The position numbers and the translations under genes are program-made. From Candidatus Dependentiae bacterium (lineage in GTDB: Bacteria; Babelota; Babeliae; Babelales; Babelaceae), in assembly GCA_013821315.1 (NCBI GenBank), contig JACDHA010000010.1, forward strand, positions 1 through 49,952: a DNA stretch of 49,952 nt, read 5' to 3'. The notes under the pieces were generated by a model. It ran no database searches. It worked only from the letters and a program-made list of their open reading frames with translations, and was not told the DNA's origin. Shown here piece after piece: positions 18,012 to 26,644 of this stretch; the first letter of the stretch is position 1, and every line of letters begins with the position of its first letter.

Positions 18012-18068
18012 CTTTAAAACTCAGTGATACTGTAATGAGAATCTATTATTAGACTCAGAGTTTTAAAG
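18012..18068. repeat. 11-bp inverted repeat beyond the ankyrin gene stop
   Basis: CTTTAAAACTC (18012-18022) and its exact complement (18058-18068) enclose 35 nt just past the 3' end of the minus-strand ankyrin gene. There is no T run, so it may stabilise the 3' end or be a weak terminator. Confidence 0.45.
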
Positions 18069-18081
18069 CAGCTTCAGCTTC

Positions 18082-18702
18082 TTACGGTTGAGGTAATCCA
18101 TAAGCATATCCAATAATAACGGTCATAATATCTTGAGGAATAGGTTTTAAAGGCTCTCCTTTATCATTGCGTGCGTACCCAAGCAAACGAGTAGTGGACT
18201 TTACTAGGTGTTCTCTTAAAAGTCTAACGATTTCTGTTCTGTTTTGCCTTTCTTCAGATGTTGCCTCTGCCCGTAACGGGCTTTGAGCAAGATCTAGAGC
18301 TGTCTTGCCTTCACTGTCTTTTATTAATGCATCGGTGCCTGCATTGATAAGTTGTTTTACAATATCTTGGTTATTAACATTAATAGCAAAGTGAAGTGGT
18401 GTCGCTCCGAGCATATTAAGTAAATTAACATGTGCTCCAGCACTGAGTAAATGAGCCACTATATCTGGTTTTTTATACATAATAGCTGTATGTAAGGGTG
18501 GCAAGCTCTCGCCGACAGGATTTATATCAGCACCTTGTTGCAAAAGCTTGTCTATTTTTGGTATATTACCCTGCCTTATTTGTCCACCTAGTTTAAAATT
18601 GAGGTATTCACGGTCATTATCATTCATACTAAGACTTGGTAAGCAAAGGGAAATGAGTGTCATTGCTATATATTTTTTTATAGCCATAAAATTATCTTTC
18701 AT
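18082..18702 (-). CDS. Exported ankyrin-repeat protein (small)
   Basis: This 206-residue protein has a signal peptide whose hydrophobic core covers about residues 10-25, ending SLSM before NDND. Three to four ankyrin repeats follow (LPPLHTAI, TPLHFAI, KTALDLA segments) between residues 35 and 150, then a C-terminal tail without repeats. An ATG five codons downstream (18687) gives MAIKKYIAM and is an equally good start; neither has a clear ribosome-binding site. It lies in the accessory island between the HEPN/MNT genes and the methyltransferase. It is likely a host- or surface-interacting protein, by analogy with exported ankyrin proteins of other intracellular bacteria. Confidence 0.85.
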   Translation of the reverse strand: MKDNFMAIKKYIAMTLISLCLPSLSMNDNDREYLNFKLGGQIRQGNIPKIDKLLQQGADINPVGESLPPLHTAIMYKKPDIVAHLLSAGAHVNLLNMLGATPLHFAINVNNQDIVKQLINAGTDALIKDSEGKTALDLAQSPLRAEATSEERQNRTEIVRLLREHLVKSTTRLLGYARNDKGEPLKPIPQDIMTVIIGYAYGLPQP

Positions 18703-18936
18703 AAAATTTTATTAAATTAAATATTTAACTATATTAGTTAATTTAACATATTTAATTTATAATTGTCAATAATGATATGGAGTCAACTAAGCTAGTATAC
18801 TGATACTAATCAATTACATTAAGGTAAGAATAAATCAAATTGGTCTATGCGTTTGGTCAATAGTTGCGCCGCAATTATCTCCTGATCGAGAAATAGAGCT
18901 TGAATATTGTTTTGAAATAAGCGAATTATCGAGCGA

Positions 18937-19602
18937 TCAAATCTTTTTAGTAATTACGAAGATCCACTGGTTATTAAGCTTAATGTCTATAATTTTAAAT
19001 TTATTTTTTAATAATAATTCTTGAAGGTCATTAGGCAGCCAATAGCAGAAATAGCGTGGTCCACCAATTTCTCTTTCGGACCATTCTTCACCTGTTCCTT
19101 GTTTGACACTAAATGCTAAAATACCTTCATGCTGTAAGCTGTTATACATTTTACTTAAACACTTTTTAAATTCTTCTGGGTTTAAATGAATTAAAACAGC
19201 ACTAGCAAAGACCATGTCATAAGGGCCACCCAGGTTATCAGTAAGTATATTAAGTAAGGTTGCCTCATAGCCATGTTGCTGTAATAGTTTAATAAAATTT
19301 TTAGTTGCGTCCGTTCTTTTAACTTTATATCCTTGTGACTCTATATAATTAGCATCTCGACCCAAAGCGCTTCCAATTTCAAGAATGGAATCTTGTGTAT
19401 TAATATAACTTAAAGCACTATCGATCCATACTTTCCGGTCACTACTTACAGTTGTAGGTGTATTCTGTACGTATTCCTGTATACAATTTTCATAAGTTTG
19501 AAGTGTTTTTGCATTACTGCTAGGTGATGTAATTAGAGTATCCATAGATACTATATTAAAGGCGATAGCAAGTAATATAAAAAAAGTTTTAGTGATATTC
19601 AT
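18937..19602 (-). CDS. Class I SAM-dependent methyltransferase with a signal peptide
   Basis: This 221-residue protein has methyltransferase motif I at residues 73-81 (ILEIGSALG, followed by RDANYIESQG), a motif II/post-I acidic turn (KRTDAT) and YDMVFASAVLIHL as motif IV. LQHEGILAFSVKQG and a RYFCYW segment follow, as in small 'type 11' methyltransferases. Unusually it begins with a convincing signal peptide (residues 1-20, FFILLAIAFNIVSM before DTL), so the enzyme appears to be exported. The junction resembles that of the exported ankyrin proteins here. SAM is not expected outside the cytoplasm, so a host-side substrate is plausible but unproven. Confidence 0.83.
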   Translation of the reverse strand: MNITKTFFILLAIAFNIVSMDTLITSPSSNAKTLQTYENCIQEYVQNTPTTVSSDRKVWIDSALSYINTQDSILEIGSALGRDANYIESQGYKVKRTDATKNFIKLLQQHGYEATLLNILTDNLGGPYDMVFASAVLIHLNPEEFKKCLSKMYNSLQHEGILAFSVKQGTGEEWSEREIGGPRYFCYWLPNDLQELLLKNKFKIIDIKLNNQWIFVITKKI

Positions 19603-19767
19603 AAGGGTATATCGTTTAAATAATTTAAATTAAAGCATGTTTAAAAGATCTAAGTATCACGTTACTTAATTTGCTTAGCCTTGTCTATAAACTCTAAAAG
19701 TATTTAAGCAAAAAGTAGGCAGCAAGCAAGTAACTCCTTTAGACTTGTTGTAATTTTAGGATAAGCT

Positions 19768-19812
19768 CTAAGTATATCCGTTAAGCTAAAAGATTAAAAC
19801 GGATATACTTAG
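19768..19812. repeat. 15-bp perfect inverted repeat with 15-nt loop
   Basis: CTAAGTATATCCGTT (19768-19782) and its exact reverse complement (19798-19812) lie 28 bp past the argS stop codon. There is no T run on either side, so it is not a classical terminator. It could be an RNA 3'-end stem, a protein-binding palindrome or a small mobile repeat. The rest of 19603-19839 shows nothing else I can identify. Confidence 0.7.
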
Positions 19813-19839
19813 CAAATGATTAAAATAATAACTAGTTTG

Positions 19840-21492
19840 CTACATGCGTTCAGGGCTACTAATACCTAACAGGTCTAAGCATAATTTAAGCGTATTTCTA
19901 AGAATCGTTATAGTAAGCAATCTGCCACGACTTTGCTGTATATGGGCTTGATCAATTACTTTATGAGCGCCATAGTAACTATGAAACAGCTGCGCAAGCT
20001 CTAAAGCATAGTAAGTAAGTGTATGTGTTTGATAGTGTCTACTTATAGAAGTAAGCGTTGATGCTAGTGAGGCTATCTTTTTAAGAAGCAACTTTTCACT
20101 ATCACTAATAAATACAGCATCAGCAGCTGTAATAGCAGTAAGCTCTGGTTGTTGAGCGGCTTTTTCTAAAATACTTGCAATACGAACGTAGGCATACTGA
20201 ATGTAATAAACAGGATTTTCTTCGGTCTTTTTAAGCGCTAATTCAATATCAAAATCTAAGTGAGCGTCGGCTTTTCTATTTAAATAGAAAAAGCGGGCAA
20301 CATCGACCCCTACGGTATCAATAACGTCTTCTAAAGTTACTATACGTCCTGCTCGTTTAGACATACGTAGTTGTTGGCCACTTTCTTTGAGAGTAACGAG
20401 TTGATACAAAATAATATCTAAGTCTGCTGGATTATAACCGAGTGCCTGCATAGCAGCTTTTAAACGTACTACATAACTATGATGATCTTGACCAAGCACC
20501 ATAACTAATTTATTAAAGCCACGACCTATTTTATTGTTTAAATAAGCAATGTCGGCTGATACATAGGTAAGTTCACCAGAGCTTTTTCTTAGTACGCGAT
20601 CTTTATCGTCACCAAAAGCAGTTGATGCAAACCAAAGAGCATCATCTTTTTGATAGATATGACCATGTTTTTGTAACGTATCAAGAGCTTGCTCTATGGA
20701 GCTATTATCATGTAACGTTTTTTCTGAAAACCATACATCAAAAGTAATACCATAGTTTTTAAGAGTGTCTTGGAGCTGCTGCAATAGATGTTCTTTAGCA
20801 TAAGTGGCAAAAAAGCTATCAGGACGTTCAAGTACTTCTGGACCATGTTTTTCTATGCATTCTTGTGCTAATGATATCAAATACTCACCATGATAAGTAT
20901 CTTCTGGAAGTTCTACGGTTAAACCTCCTTGTTGCTGACATCTTATTTTAAAAGATAGGCCAAGTTTCTGTATTTGTGACCCCGCGTCGTTAATATAGAA
21001 TTCTTTGGTAACTACATGGCCTAAAAAATGCAAAACATTACCAAGCACATCGCCAATAATGCCGCCGCGACCGTGTCCTATGTGGAGTGGCCCGGTAGGA
21101 TTAGCGCTTACAAACTCAACGTTATAATTATATCTTGGGGCATGGGCTTCAAGTTTAAAAAAGTCTTGATTGCCTTGCAGTAGTTGTCGCGCTATATGGT
21201 GAAGTGCATCTTGTGTTAAAAAAATATTAATAAAACCAGGCCCAGCAATTTCTATGCGTTCAATCCATTGATGGGTAAAATGTGCTTGAATTTCTTGAGC
21301 AATAGCACGTGGTTGCTGTTTGAGCTCTTTAGAAAGTACAAGTGCAGCATTAGTGGTAATATCACCAAACTGTTGCTTTTGTGCATCTATGTTTAAGTTT
21401 ATTTCAAGATTTGATAAAGCAGTGCTATCAATGGGATAGGTAGCTTTAAGATAATTGTGTAATGTCGTTTGTAATTGACTAAGAGTATTCAT
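19840..21492 (-). CDS. argS: ArgS, arginyl-tRNA synthetase
   Basis: This 550-residue class I synthetase charges tRNA-Arg. The N-terminal Add-1 domain (QFGDITTNAALVLSK) is followed by the ArgRS-specific FVSANPTGPLHIGHGRGG region, which carries the HIGH motif, at about residues 128-145. A degenerate KMSKS equivalent (LRMSKRAGR) lies near residue 377, and the C-terminal DALR anticodon-binding domain ends the protein. The length is typical. It is transcribed alone on the minus strand, divergent from mnmA. Confidence 0.97.
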   Translation of the reverse strand: MNTLSQLQTTLHNYLKATYPIDSTALSNLEINLNIDAQKQQFGDITTNAALVLSKELKQQPRAIAQEIQAHFTHQWIERIEIAGPGFINIFLTQDALHHIARQLLQGNQDFFKLEAHAPRYNYNVEFVSANPTGPLHIGHGRGGIIGDVLGNVLHFLGHVVTKEFYINDAGSQIQKLGLSFKIRCQQQGGLTVELPEDTYHGEYLISLAQECIEKHGPEVLERPDSFFATYAKEHLLQQLQDTLKNYGITFDVWFSEKTLHDNSSIEQALDTLQKHGHIYQKDDALWFASTAFGDDKDRVLRKSSGELTYVSADIAYLNNKIGRGFNKLVMVLGQDHHSYVVRLKAAMQALGYNPADLDIILYQLVTLKESGQQLRMSKRAGRIVTLEDVIDTVGVDVARFFYLNRKADAHLDFDIELALKKTEENPVYYIQYAYVRIASILEKAAQQPELTAITAADAVFISDSEKLLLKKIASLASTLTSISRHYQTHTLTYYALELAQLFHSYYGAHKVIDQAHIQQSRGRLLTITILRNTLKLCLDLLGISSPERM

Positions 21493-21667
21493 AACTAAAT
21501 AACTTTCAAGTGTGTGTAATATTACTTTTAGTTTACTACTTAGGCTGTTTTTTTGCTAGAAAAAGAGAGCCTTAACAGCAAGTTGCGCACTTAAAAATAT
21601 ACTTTTAGGCTTACTTGTGTTAAAATACTAGTAGACACTAAACTAAAAATAATATTAAAGTGAGAGT

Positions 21668-22729
21668 ATGAAAACAGCAGTACTTCTTTCAGGTGGTGTT
21701 GACAGCTCTGTTGCTCTGAGACTACTCAAAGAACAGGGTCATAACGTTACCGCATTCTATTTAAAAATTTGGCTTGAAGATGAACTTTCTTTTCTAGGTA
21801 CATGTCCTTGGCAAGAAGATCTTTCGTATGCTCAAGCTGTCTGTGATCAAGCAGGTGTTCCCTTAGAAGTTGTTTCATTGCAAAAAGAATACTGGGACGA
21901 AGTTGTATCCTATACTATTGCTGAAATTAAATCTGGAAGAACCCCTAATCCCGATATTTTATGTAATCAGCGAGTTAAGTTTGGTGCATTTTATAAAAAA
22001 ATTGATGAGAGCTTTGACTTTGTAGCCACTGGTCATTATGCCAAGCGTATCGATGTTGCTGGGCAAGCATTGCTTTATAGAGCTCCTGACGCAATAAAAG
22101 ATCAGACCTATTTTTTATCCCATATAAGCCAAGCACAACTTAAACGAGCTTTATTTCCTTTAGGTCATTTAGATAAGTCACAAGTGCGTGAGCTTGCAGT
22201 GGCTTATAATTTGCCTAACAAGCAACGCAAAGATAGCCAAGGCATTTGCTTTTTAGGAAAAATAAAGTTTTCTGATTTTGTTAAGCACCATTTAGGCGAA
22301 CGTGAAGGTGCTCTTGTAGAATTTGAAACAGGTAAACAGTTGGGCGTACATAAAGGATTTTGGTACTATACCATAGGTCAGCGTCAAGGCATAGGCCTTG
22401 CAGGGGGCCCTTGGTATGTTACAGCCAAAGACACTGCTACCAACTGCGTATATATTTCACGTAATTATTATTGCCAAGAAAAAGAACGTGATACATTTAT
22501 TATAGAAGCTGGAAATTGGATAACATCGCCACCGCAAGTTGATAAGCAGTTACACGTTAAAATGCGTCATGGTCCACTGCTCAACGAATGTACAGTGGAG
22601 CCTGTGGGTGTTGATGCTTATCGCATTACACTAATGGAAAGAGATCAAGGCATTGCCCCTGGTCAATTTGCTGTTCTTTATGAAGGCGAACAGTGTTTAG
22701 GTGGAGGGGTAATAACCCAAACAGTATGA
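21668..22729 (+). CDS. mnmA: MnmA, tRNA 2-thiouridylase
   Basis: This 353-residue enzyme inserts sulfur at U34 of tRNA-Lys, -Glu and -Gln. The PP-loop ATP-binding motif is SGGVDSSVAL at residues 8-17. The two catalytic cysteines lie in NPDILCNQRVKFG (near residue 98) and SQGICFLG (near residue 195). The central and C-terminal domains (YTIGQRQGIGL...) are complete. It overlaps pgsA at an ATGA junction, so the two are translationally coupled. Sulfur-relay partners are not in the window. Confidence 0.96.
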   Translation: MKTAVLLSGGVDSSVALRLLKEQGHNVTAFYLKIWLEDELSFLGTCPWQEDLSYAQAVCDQAGVPLEVVSLQKEYWDEVVSYTIAEIKSGRTPNPDILCNQRVKFGAFYKKIDESFDFVATGHYAKRIDVAGQALLYRAPDAIKDQTYFLSHISQAQLKRALFPLGHLDKSQVRELAVAYNLPNKQRKDSQGICFLGKIKFSDFVKHHLGEREGALVEFETGKQLGVHKGFWYYTIGQRQGIGLAGGPWYVTAKDTATNCVYISRNYYCQEKERDTFIIEAGNWITSPPQVDKQLHVKMRHGPLLNECTVEPVGVDAYRITLMERDQGIAPGQFAVLYEGEQCLGGGVITQTV

Positions 22730-23331
22730 TACAAAAAAAAGAAAAACAACAGTGGTGCACGGTAACCCCCTCAACGCTTATTACTTTACTACGTATGGTA
22801 TTAGTGCCCTTTATAGGGATCTTTATGGTGCGTGAGCACTGGGGTGTTGCTTATGGCTTATTTTTATTTGCAGCAGCTACGGATGTGCTTGATGGAGCTC
22901 TTGCCCGTTATTTACACCAAGAAACGAAGCTTGGTGCTTATCTTGACCCCTTAGCTGATAAACTATTGGTTGTTAGTTGCTATGCAGGTCTTGCGTTTGT
23001 CCATACACCTCTTTTTAAAATACCGCTCTGGTTCTTTGCCGTTATGTTGGTGAAAGAGCTTTGCTTAATTGCAGGGGCTGTTTACTTGGGTTTGATTAAA
23101 AAAATTATAGTTATTAAGCCGGCCATTTTAGGAAAGATTACCACGTTTGCACAAGTTGTTTTTGTCTGGTGGCTTTTTACGAGTGCTTATTTTGGGTATG
23201 TCTCTCAACCGATATTTAATATTTTTATCTTTGTTTTAACCTTATTAATGGTAGTAACCTTTGGTTATTATGTCTTTAAAGCTTATGCAAGTTATACGCT
23301 TGCTGCATATTCTAAAAAATACAAAGGGTGA
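22726..23331 (+). CDS. pgsA: CDP-alcohol phosphatidyltransferase, probably PgsA
   Basis: This 201-residue integral membrane enzyme carries the CDP-alcohol phosphatidyltransferase signature DVLDGALARYL...TKLGAYLDPLADK (D-x2-DG-x2-AR-x8-G-x3-D-x3-D) at about residues 56-83. The most likely reaction is CDP-diacylglycerol plus glycerol-3-phosphate to phosphatidylglycerophosphate. The ATG at 22726 overlaps the mnmA TGA, and an upstream in-frame start at 22693 is rejected because it only adds residues inside mnmA. Four to five membrane segments are seen. Phosphatidylserine or cardiolipin synthase activity cannot be excluded from the motif alone, but the length and N-terminal region fit PgsA. Confidence 0.9.
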   Translation: MIQKKEKQQWCTVTPSTLITLLRMVLVPFIGIFMVREHWGVAYGLFLFAAATDVLDGALARYLHQETKLGAYLDPLADKLLVVSCYAGLAFVHTPLFKIPLWFFAVMLVKELCLIAGAVYLGLIKKIIVIKPAILGKITTFAQVVFVWWLFTSAYFGYVSQPIFNIFIFVLTLLMVVTFGYYVFKAYASYTLAAYSKKYKG

Positions 23332-23335
23332 TGGT

Positions 23336-23734
23336 ATGTTTTTTAAAAAAATAAACAAAACAATTATAGCTTTAAGCCTGCTTGCATTGTCAGCAGGAGT
23401 ATATGTGTGCTTAGCTGAAAGCTTTTTAGCTGCACCTGTAGCTCGTAAACGTACGGCAGGACAAATAAAACAAGAAGCTATGGAACTATATGCTGATATT
23501 TTGCTTTCTACAAGTAAAAATATAGAAACATCCGCTTATCTGCAGCAACAGCTCTGTGCTCGTATACAAGAAATTGCTGAAAACAATAAGCAAGGCATTT
23601 TTGTTTCTTTACAGTACAATGACATGGAAAAATGTGTGCAAGAGCTTAAAAATATCCAAGCTCAACAAGAGAAAAGTGCACATGCTCTTAAACAAGCCAT
23701 ACAACTTGTTCAAACTGGGTATGCTAAAAAATAA
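23336..23734 (+). CDS. Small exported helical protein of unknown function
   Basis: This 132-residue protein has a signal peptide or anchor (residues about 8-27, followed by CLAES). The rest is a mostly helical, Gln/Glu/Lys-rich region that may form a coiled coil at about 90-125. The ATG at 23336 is chosen over upstream in-frame starts because AAAGGG lies 7 nt before it and it follows the pgsA stop by 4 bp. It is third in the mnmA-pgsA unit. No family was recognised. Confidence 0.7.
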   Translation: MFFKKINKTIIALSLLALSAGVYVCLAESFLAAPVARKRTAGQIKQEAMELYADILLSTSKNIETSAYLQQQLCARIQEIAENNKQGIFVSLQYNDMEKCVQELKNIQAQQEKSAHALKQAIQLVQTGYAKK

Positions 23735-23780
23735 TACTTAGTTGTTCTGGTGGGTAGCGAGTTTTTTTTAAAGCTATTTG

Positions 23781-23789
23781 TGGTATACT
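23781..23789 (+). promoter_or_regulatory. Extended -10 promoter for ssb
   Basis: TGGTATACT (TGn-TATACT) lies about 50 bp before the ssb start, within TTGTGGTATACTAAAG. The same core stands before uvrA. No clear -35 box is present, as expected for an extended -10 promoter. Confidence 0.5.
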
Positions 23790-23840
23790 AAAGAGTAATC
23801 ACTAACTAGTATAAAAATATATTTGATTGAAAGGGCTGTA

Positions 23841-24338
23841 GTGGCAAGTTTTAATAAAGTTATTATGGTGGGTAATCTTACAAGAGACCCTGAATATAAG
23901 CAACAACCAAGTGGTCAAGCAGTATGCCGTTTAAGCATAGCTTCTAATAGATCATACAAAAACAAACAAACAGGCATGCTTGTGCAAGACGTATGTTATA
24001 TTGATGTCGATGTATGGGGACCACAAGCTGAAAATTGCCGTCAGTATTTACAAAAAGGTCGTTCAGTGCTTATTGAAGGACGTCTTAAACTTGATGTGTG
24101 GCAAGCACCTGATGGTCAGACGCGCCGTCGCCATGTGATAGTTTCGGAAAGTGTAGTTTTCTTAGGTTCTGGACAACAAGCTGAATCAGGCGATGAAGCT
24201 GGTCAACCACAGCAACAACGTAGCAACAGTAATCCTTCACGCTCTAAGGGTCTTTTAGACTCAGGGGCGAGTGACGACTTTGCAGGTGAATCGTTATTTA
24301 AAGATGAGCCACCATTTGAAGACGATCTGCCATTCTAA
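23841..24338 (+). CDS. ssb: Ssb, single-stranded DNA-binding protein
   Basis: This 165-residue OB-fold protein coats single-stranded DNA in replication, repair and recombination. The N-terminus ASFNKVIMVGNLTRDPE and the following GRSVLIEGRLK region are diagnostic. After a Gln/Ser-rich linker the tail ends EDDLPF, the acidic peptide that docks partner enzymes. The GTG at 23841 is preferred over the TTG at 23823 because AAAGGG lies 5 nt upstream and the family starts at this point. It has its own extended -10 promoter and a strong terminator. Confidence 0.96.
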   Translation: MASFNKVIMVGNLTRDPEYKQQPSGQAVCRLSIASNRSYKNKQTGMLVQDVCYIDVDVWGPQAENCRQYLQKGRSVLIEGRLKLDVWQAPDGQTRRRHVIVSESVVFLGSGQQAESGDEAGQPQQQRSNSNPSRSKGLLDSGASDDFAGESLFKDEPPFEDDLPF

Positions 24339-24353
24339 AAGTATATATATGCT

Positions 24354-24382
24354 AAAGGGAGCCTTGGGGCTCTCTTTTTTTT
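24354..24382 (+). terminator. Intrinsic terminator of ssb
   Basis: AAAGGGAGCC (24354-24363) pairs with GGCTCTCTTT (24368-24377), with one G-T pair, around a TTGG loop, followed by T residues. Confidence 0.85.
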
Positions 24383-24494
24383 ATGCTTATCAAACAGAAA
24401 AACAGTAAAGAGTATTGACTTTTACAAATACAATTTGCAATTATTATAAAGAAGTGATAGTTGTTCAAGTACAGTTTTGTTAAAAGGAATACAC

Positions 24495-24899
24495 ATGCTG
24501 GGTGTTAAAAAAAGTAGAGTAGTAGTTTTCGTATCTTTGTTAAGCTATTCTGCTTATATGCATTCAGCTAATGGGTATGATACAGTAACTGATCTTTCAC
24601 TTGATCTTTGGGCTCAAGTAGATTTAGTTCGCTCAATTAATACTACGCATTGCCAAAAAGAAGCGTTTATAGAGCAAATAGCACAAGAAACTTTAGCATT
24701 ATATGCTCAAGTTGCAGAGCTACCTAGTCAATTGGATCTGCTTGAGTCACGTATTGCTTTAGTAACACTACTTACTAATGTGTGTCAGCATATTGAGGAA
24801 GTGTTTGAAGAAATATCTCATCCAGCTTTAACTACTACTTTATATGTACTAAGTACCATAACTACCAATCTAAAAGCACCAGCTCAGAGAACAAGCTAA
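24495..24899 (+). CDS. Small exported protein of unknown function
   Basis: This 134-residue protein has a signal peptide (residues about 1-25, MHSA before NGY) and a mature part predicted to be helical, with two cysteines. The ATG at 24495 is chosen over the TTG at 24477 because AAGGA lies 6 nt upstream. Its last 30 bp overlap the 3' end of the convergent outer-membrane protein gene. General size and helical character recall the exported protein at 23336-23734, but no clear similarity is visible. Confidence 0.68.
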   Translation: MLGVKKSRVVVFVSLLSYSAYMHSANGYDTVTDLSLDLWAQVDLVRSINTTHCQKEAFIEQIAQETLALYAQVAELPSQLDLLESRIALVTLLTNVCQHIEEVFEEISHPALTTTLYVLSTITTNLKAPAQRTS

Positions 24900-25916
24900 G
24901 TAGGCTCCCAGGGTATTAGTCTGGAAAACTCTTTTTCCTGTTAAATGGCGATTGTAAATAAGGCTAATAGTAGGGTAGCATGAGCATTCGTACCGTATAA
25001 AATCATATTCAATAAGTAAATGCACAAGTGATCGTGACCATCCTTTAATAAGCGGTATGGCAAGTGATTTACTAGTACAATTATGCTTAGATAGTTTGTT
25101 TTGTTGCTCATAAGTAAATGCTAAAGAAAAAGAGAGCCCTTTGTATATATGATCTGCTTTGCCATATGCTCCAATACGCCATACATTACCAATGGATCTG
25201 TTTTTTTTAGGAAATATAATGCCGTCAGCGTGAATTCCTGCGGTAAGCCAGTCGTACATGCCAGCTGATAAAGTAGCAGATCCTACAATTCCCCAGGTAT
25301 TATTATACCCTAATGGTATGCCTAAAGGGTTATTAGTGCATGGTCGATTACTTGTAGGTAATAAAGCGCCTGCTTTAAGAGTAGTATCTATAAAATCTAA
25401 GACTGTAGTATTTTCGTTGTTATAGGTCCAGCCTATCAAAGCAGTGCTATCGATAAGTTGGGTGCGGCGGCATTGTGAGGTAATAGCAGTAGAGCATAAA
25501 GAAGTATGTTCTTGAGAGCACTGGGCTGAACATTCATGGCAGGTACCTTTAAAACTTGGTCTTATTTGAACAACGGTAAAAGGCACAGAAATTTCTGTAA
25601 AAATACCGCCACAAAAGTTTTGGGTATAATGAGAATCTATTTCAAAAACATCGATTCTACCATCAGTGAGATTTTGTTTTTCAGAAAGTATGCTTAGTAA
25701 AGGCACTTTGCGTCCACAGTTGTCACGACTTATGCATGTTGATCCTCCCGTAAGCTCAACAGCAAAGGTACTTAAAAGTTGACGTTCAAAACGAGGCTCA
25801 TCCCAAAATGATGATGCTCGATAAAAGTAACTACTGTTAAAAGCTTGCGTGGTAGTAACACTAAAAATTACAAACACCAAAGTGGTATATTTTTTTAATA
25901 TATGCAACAAAATCAT
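24870..25916 (-). CDS. Putative outer-membrane beta-barrel protein, cysteine-rich
   Basis: This 348-residue protein has a signal peptide (residues 1-25, TTQA before FNS) and a mature part with alternating hydrophobic/polar strands and many Asn, Thr and Tyr. It ends in a terminal Phe (LSWCF), the signature used by the Bam machinery. A cluster of cysteines at about residues 124-150 (GTCHECSAQCSQ...) suggests disulfide-stabilised extracellular loops. Its style matches the two larger proteins at 46-50 kb, but direct similarity is weak. It is convergent with, and overlaps by 30 bp, the small exported gene. Confidence 0.75.
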   Translation of the reverse strand: MILLHILKKYTTLVFVIFSVTTTQAFNSSYFYRASSFWDEPRFERQLLSTFAVELTGGSTCISRDNCGRKVPLLSILSEKQNLTDGRIDVFEIDSHYTQNFCGGIFTEISVPFTVVQIRPSFKGTCHECSAQCSQEHTSLCSTAITSQCRRTQLIDSTALIGWTYNNENTTVLDFIDTTLKAGALLPTSNRPCTNNPLGIPLGYNNTWGIVGSATLSAGMYDWLTAGIHADGIIFPKKNRSIGNVWRIGAYGKADHIYKGLSFSLAFTYEQQNKLSKHNCTSKSLAIPLIKGWSRSLVHLLIEYDFIRYECSCYPTISLIYNRHLTGKRVFQTNTLGAYLACSLSWCF

Positions 25917-26023
25917 TATGTTTAATCCTTGGCAAATGTGGTAACTCTACTTAAGTTATATACTACTTGTTTGCCAAAGAAAACATATTCTTAAAAAATA
26001 TGTAGAGAAAAATCTTGAACTAC

Positions 26024-26644
26024 TTAAAACGTTTCATAATCATCGTCATTTTCTTCAATGATACAGGGGATATTCTCATCAAGTAGACAAGGTTGCTGGT
26101 CTTCTAGTAAATCATCGCCTGAGAGGTCCATAGGGTGTACCGATCCTGCACTTCGCTCCATCTGAGCATTGGCAATATGATTAGGTTGATAAGTAATAGA
26201 CTCATCGTAAAATTCATTGACACTTTCAATAATATCATTATTAAGACCTACCATAAAAGCAAGATCATGAGTTATAAACTGACTTATAATACGAGCAAGC
26301 TCAGGGTAATCCGGTTCTGCTGCTACAATAGTCAGTATATCAGCTTGTCGTGTATACGGTATAAATGCAAAGCGAAGCAAAATGTTTTTAGGAAATAAGG
26401 ACAACAAGTAATGATCAAAAAACTCACCTACCACGTCAAGAGCAGGTACCGAGTAATACTCTGACATAGCTTGCAGTAAATCGTCCTTAGTTACTAAATC
26501 TTCTTCAATTAAAAAATCTTCAAATGCAATGTCGTCACTGCTTTTATACGTGTGCATTAAAGCTTGTAACTCATCCATGGGTACAAGTTTATGACGTGCA
26601 AGTATAAGGCTTATGCCTTCAATAGCTTTGTTGCTGTTTTTCAT
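26024..26644 (-). CDS. Stand-alone GspE N-terminal (MshEN-like) domain protein
   Basis: This 206-residue cytoplasmic protein resembles the N-terminal domain of type II secretion/type IV pilus ATPases (GspE/PilB). A helical part (ISLILARHKLVPMDELQAL, FEDFLIEEDLVTKDDLLQAMSEYYSVPALDV) comes first. The typical FPKNILLRFAFIPYTRQADILTIVAAEPD segment follows at about residues 79-107. There is no ATPase domain; instead there is a ~60-residue acidic tail (IEENDDDYETF). Family knowledge: some MshEN domains bind c-di-GMP, but I could not confirm the binding residues. A regulatory link to pili or DNA uptake is inference. Confidence 0.7.
   Translation of the reverse strand: MKNSNKAIEGISLILARHKLVPMDELQALMHTYKSSDDIAFEDFLIEEDLVTKDDLLQAMSEYYSVPALDVVGEFFDHYLLSLFPKNILLRFAFIPYTRQADILTIVAAEPDYPELARIISQFITHDLAFMVGLNNDIIESVNEFYDESITYQPNHIANAQMERSAGSVHPMDLSGDDLLEDQQPCLLDENIPCIIEENDDDYETF

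Noticed and set aside
16896-19602. Integrated mobile element or prophage
   Set aside because: The accessory island has no integrase, transposase, attachment-site repeat or tRNA target.
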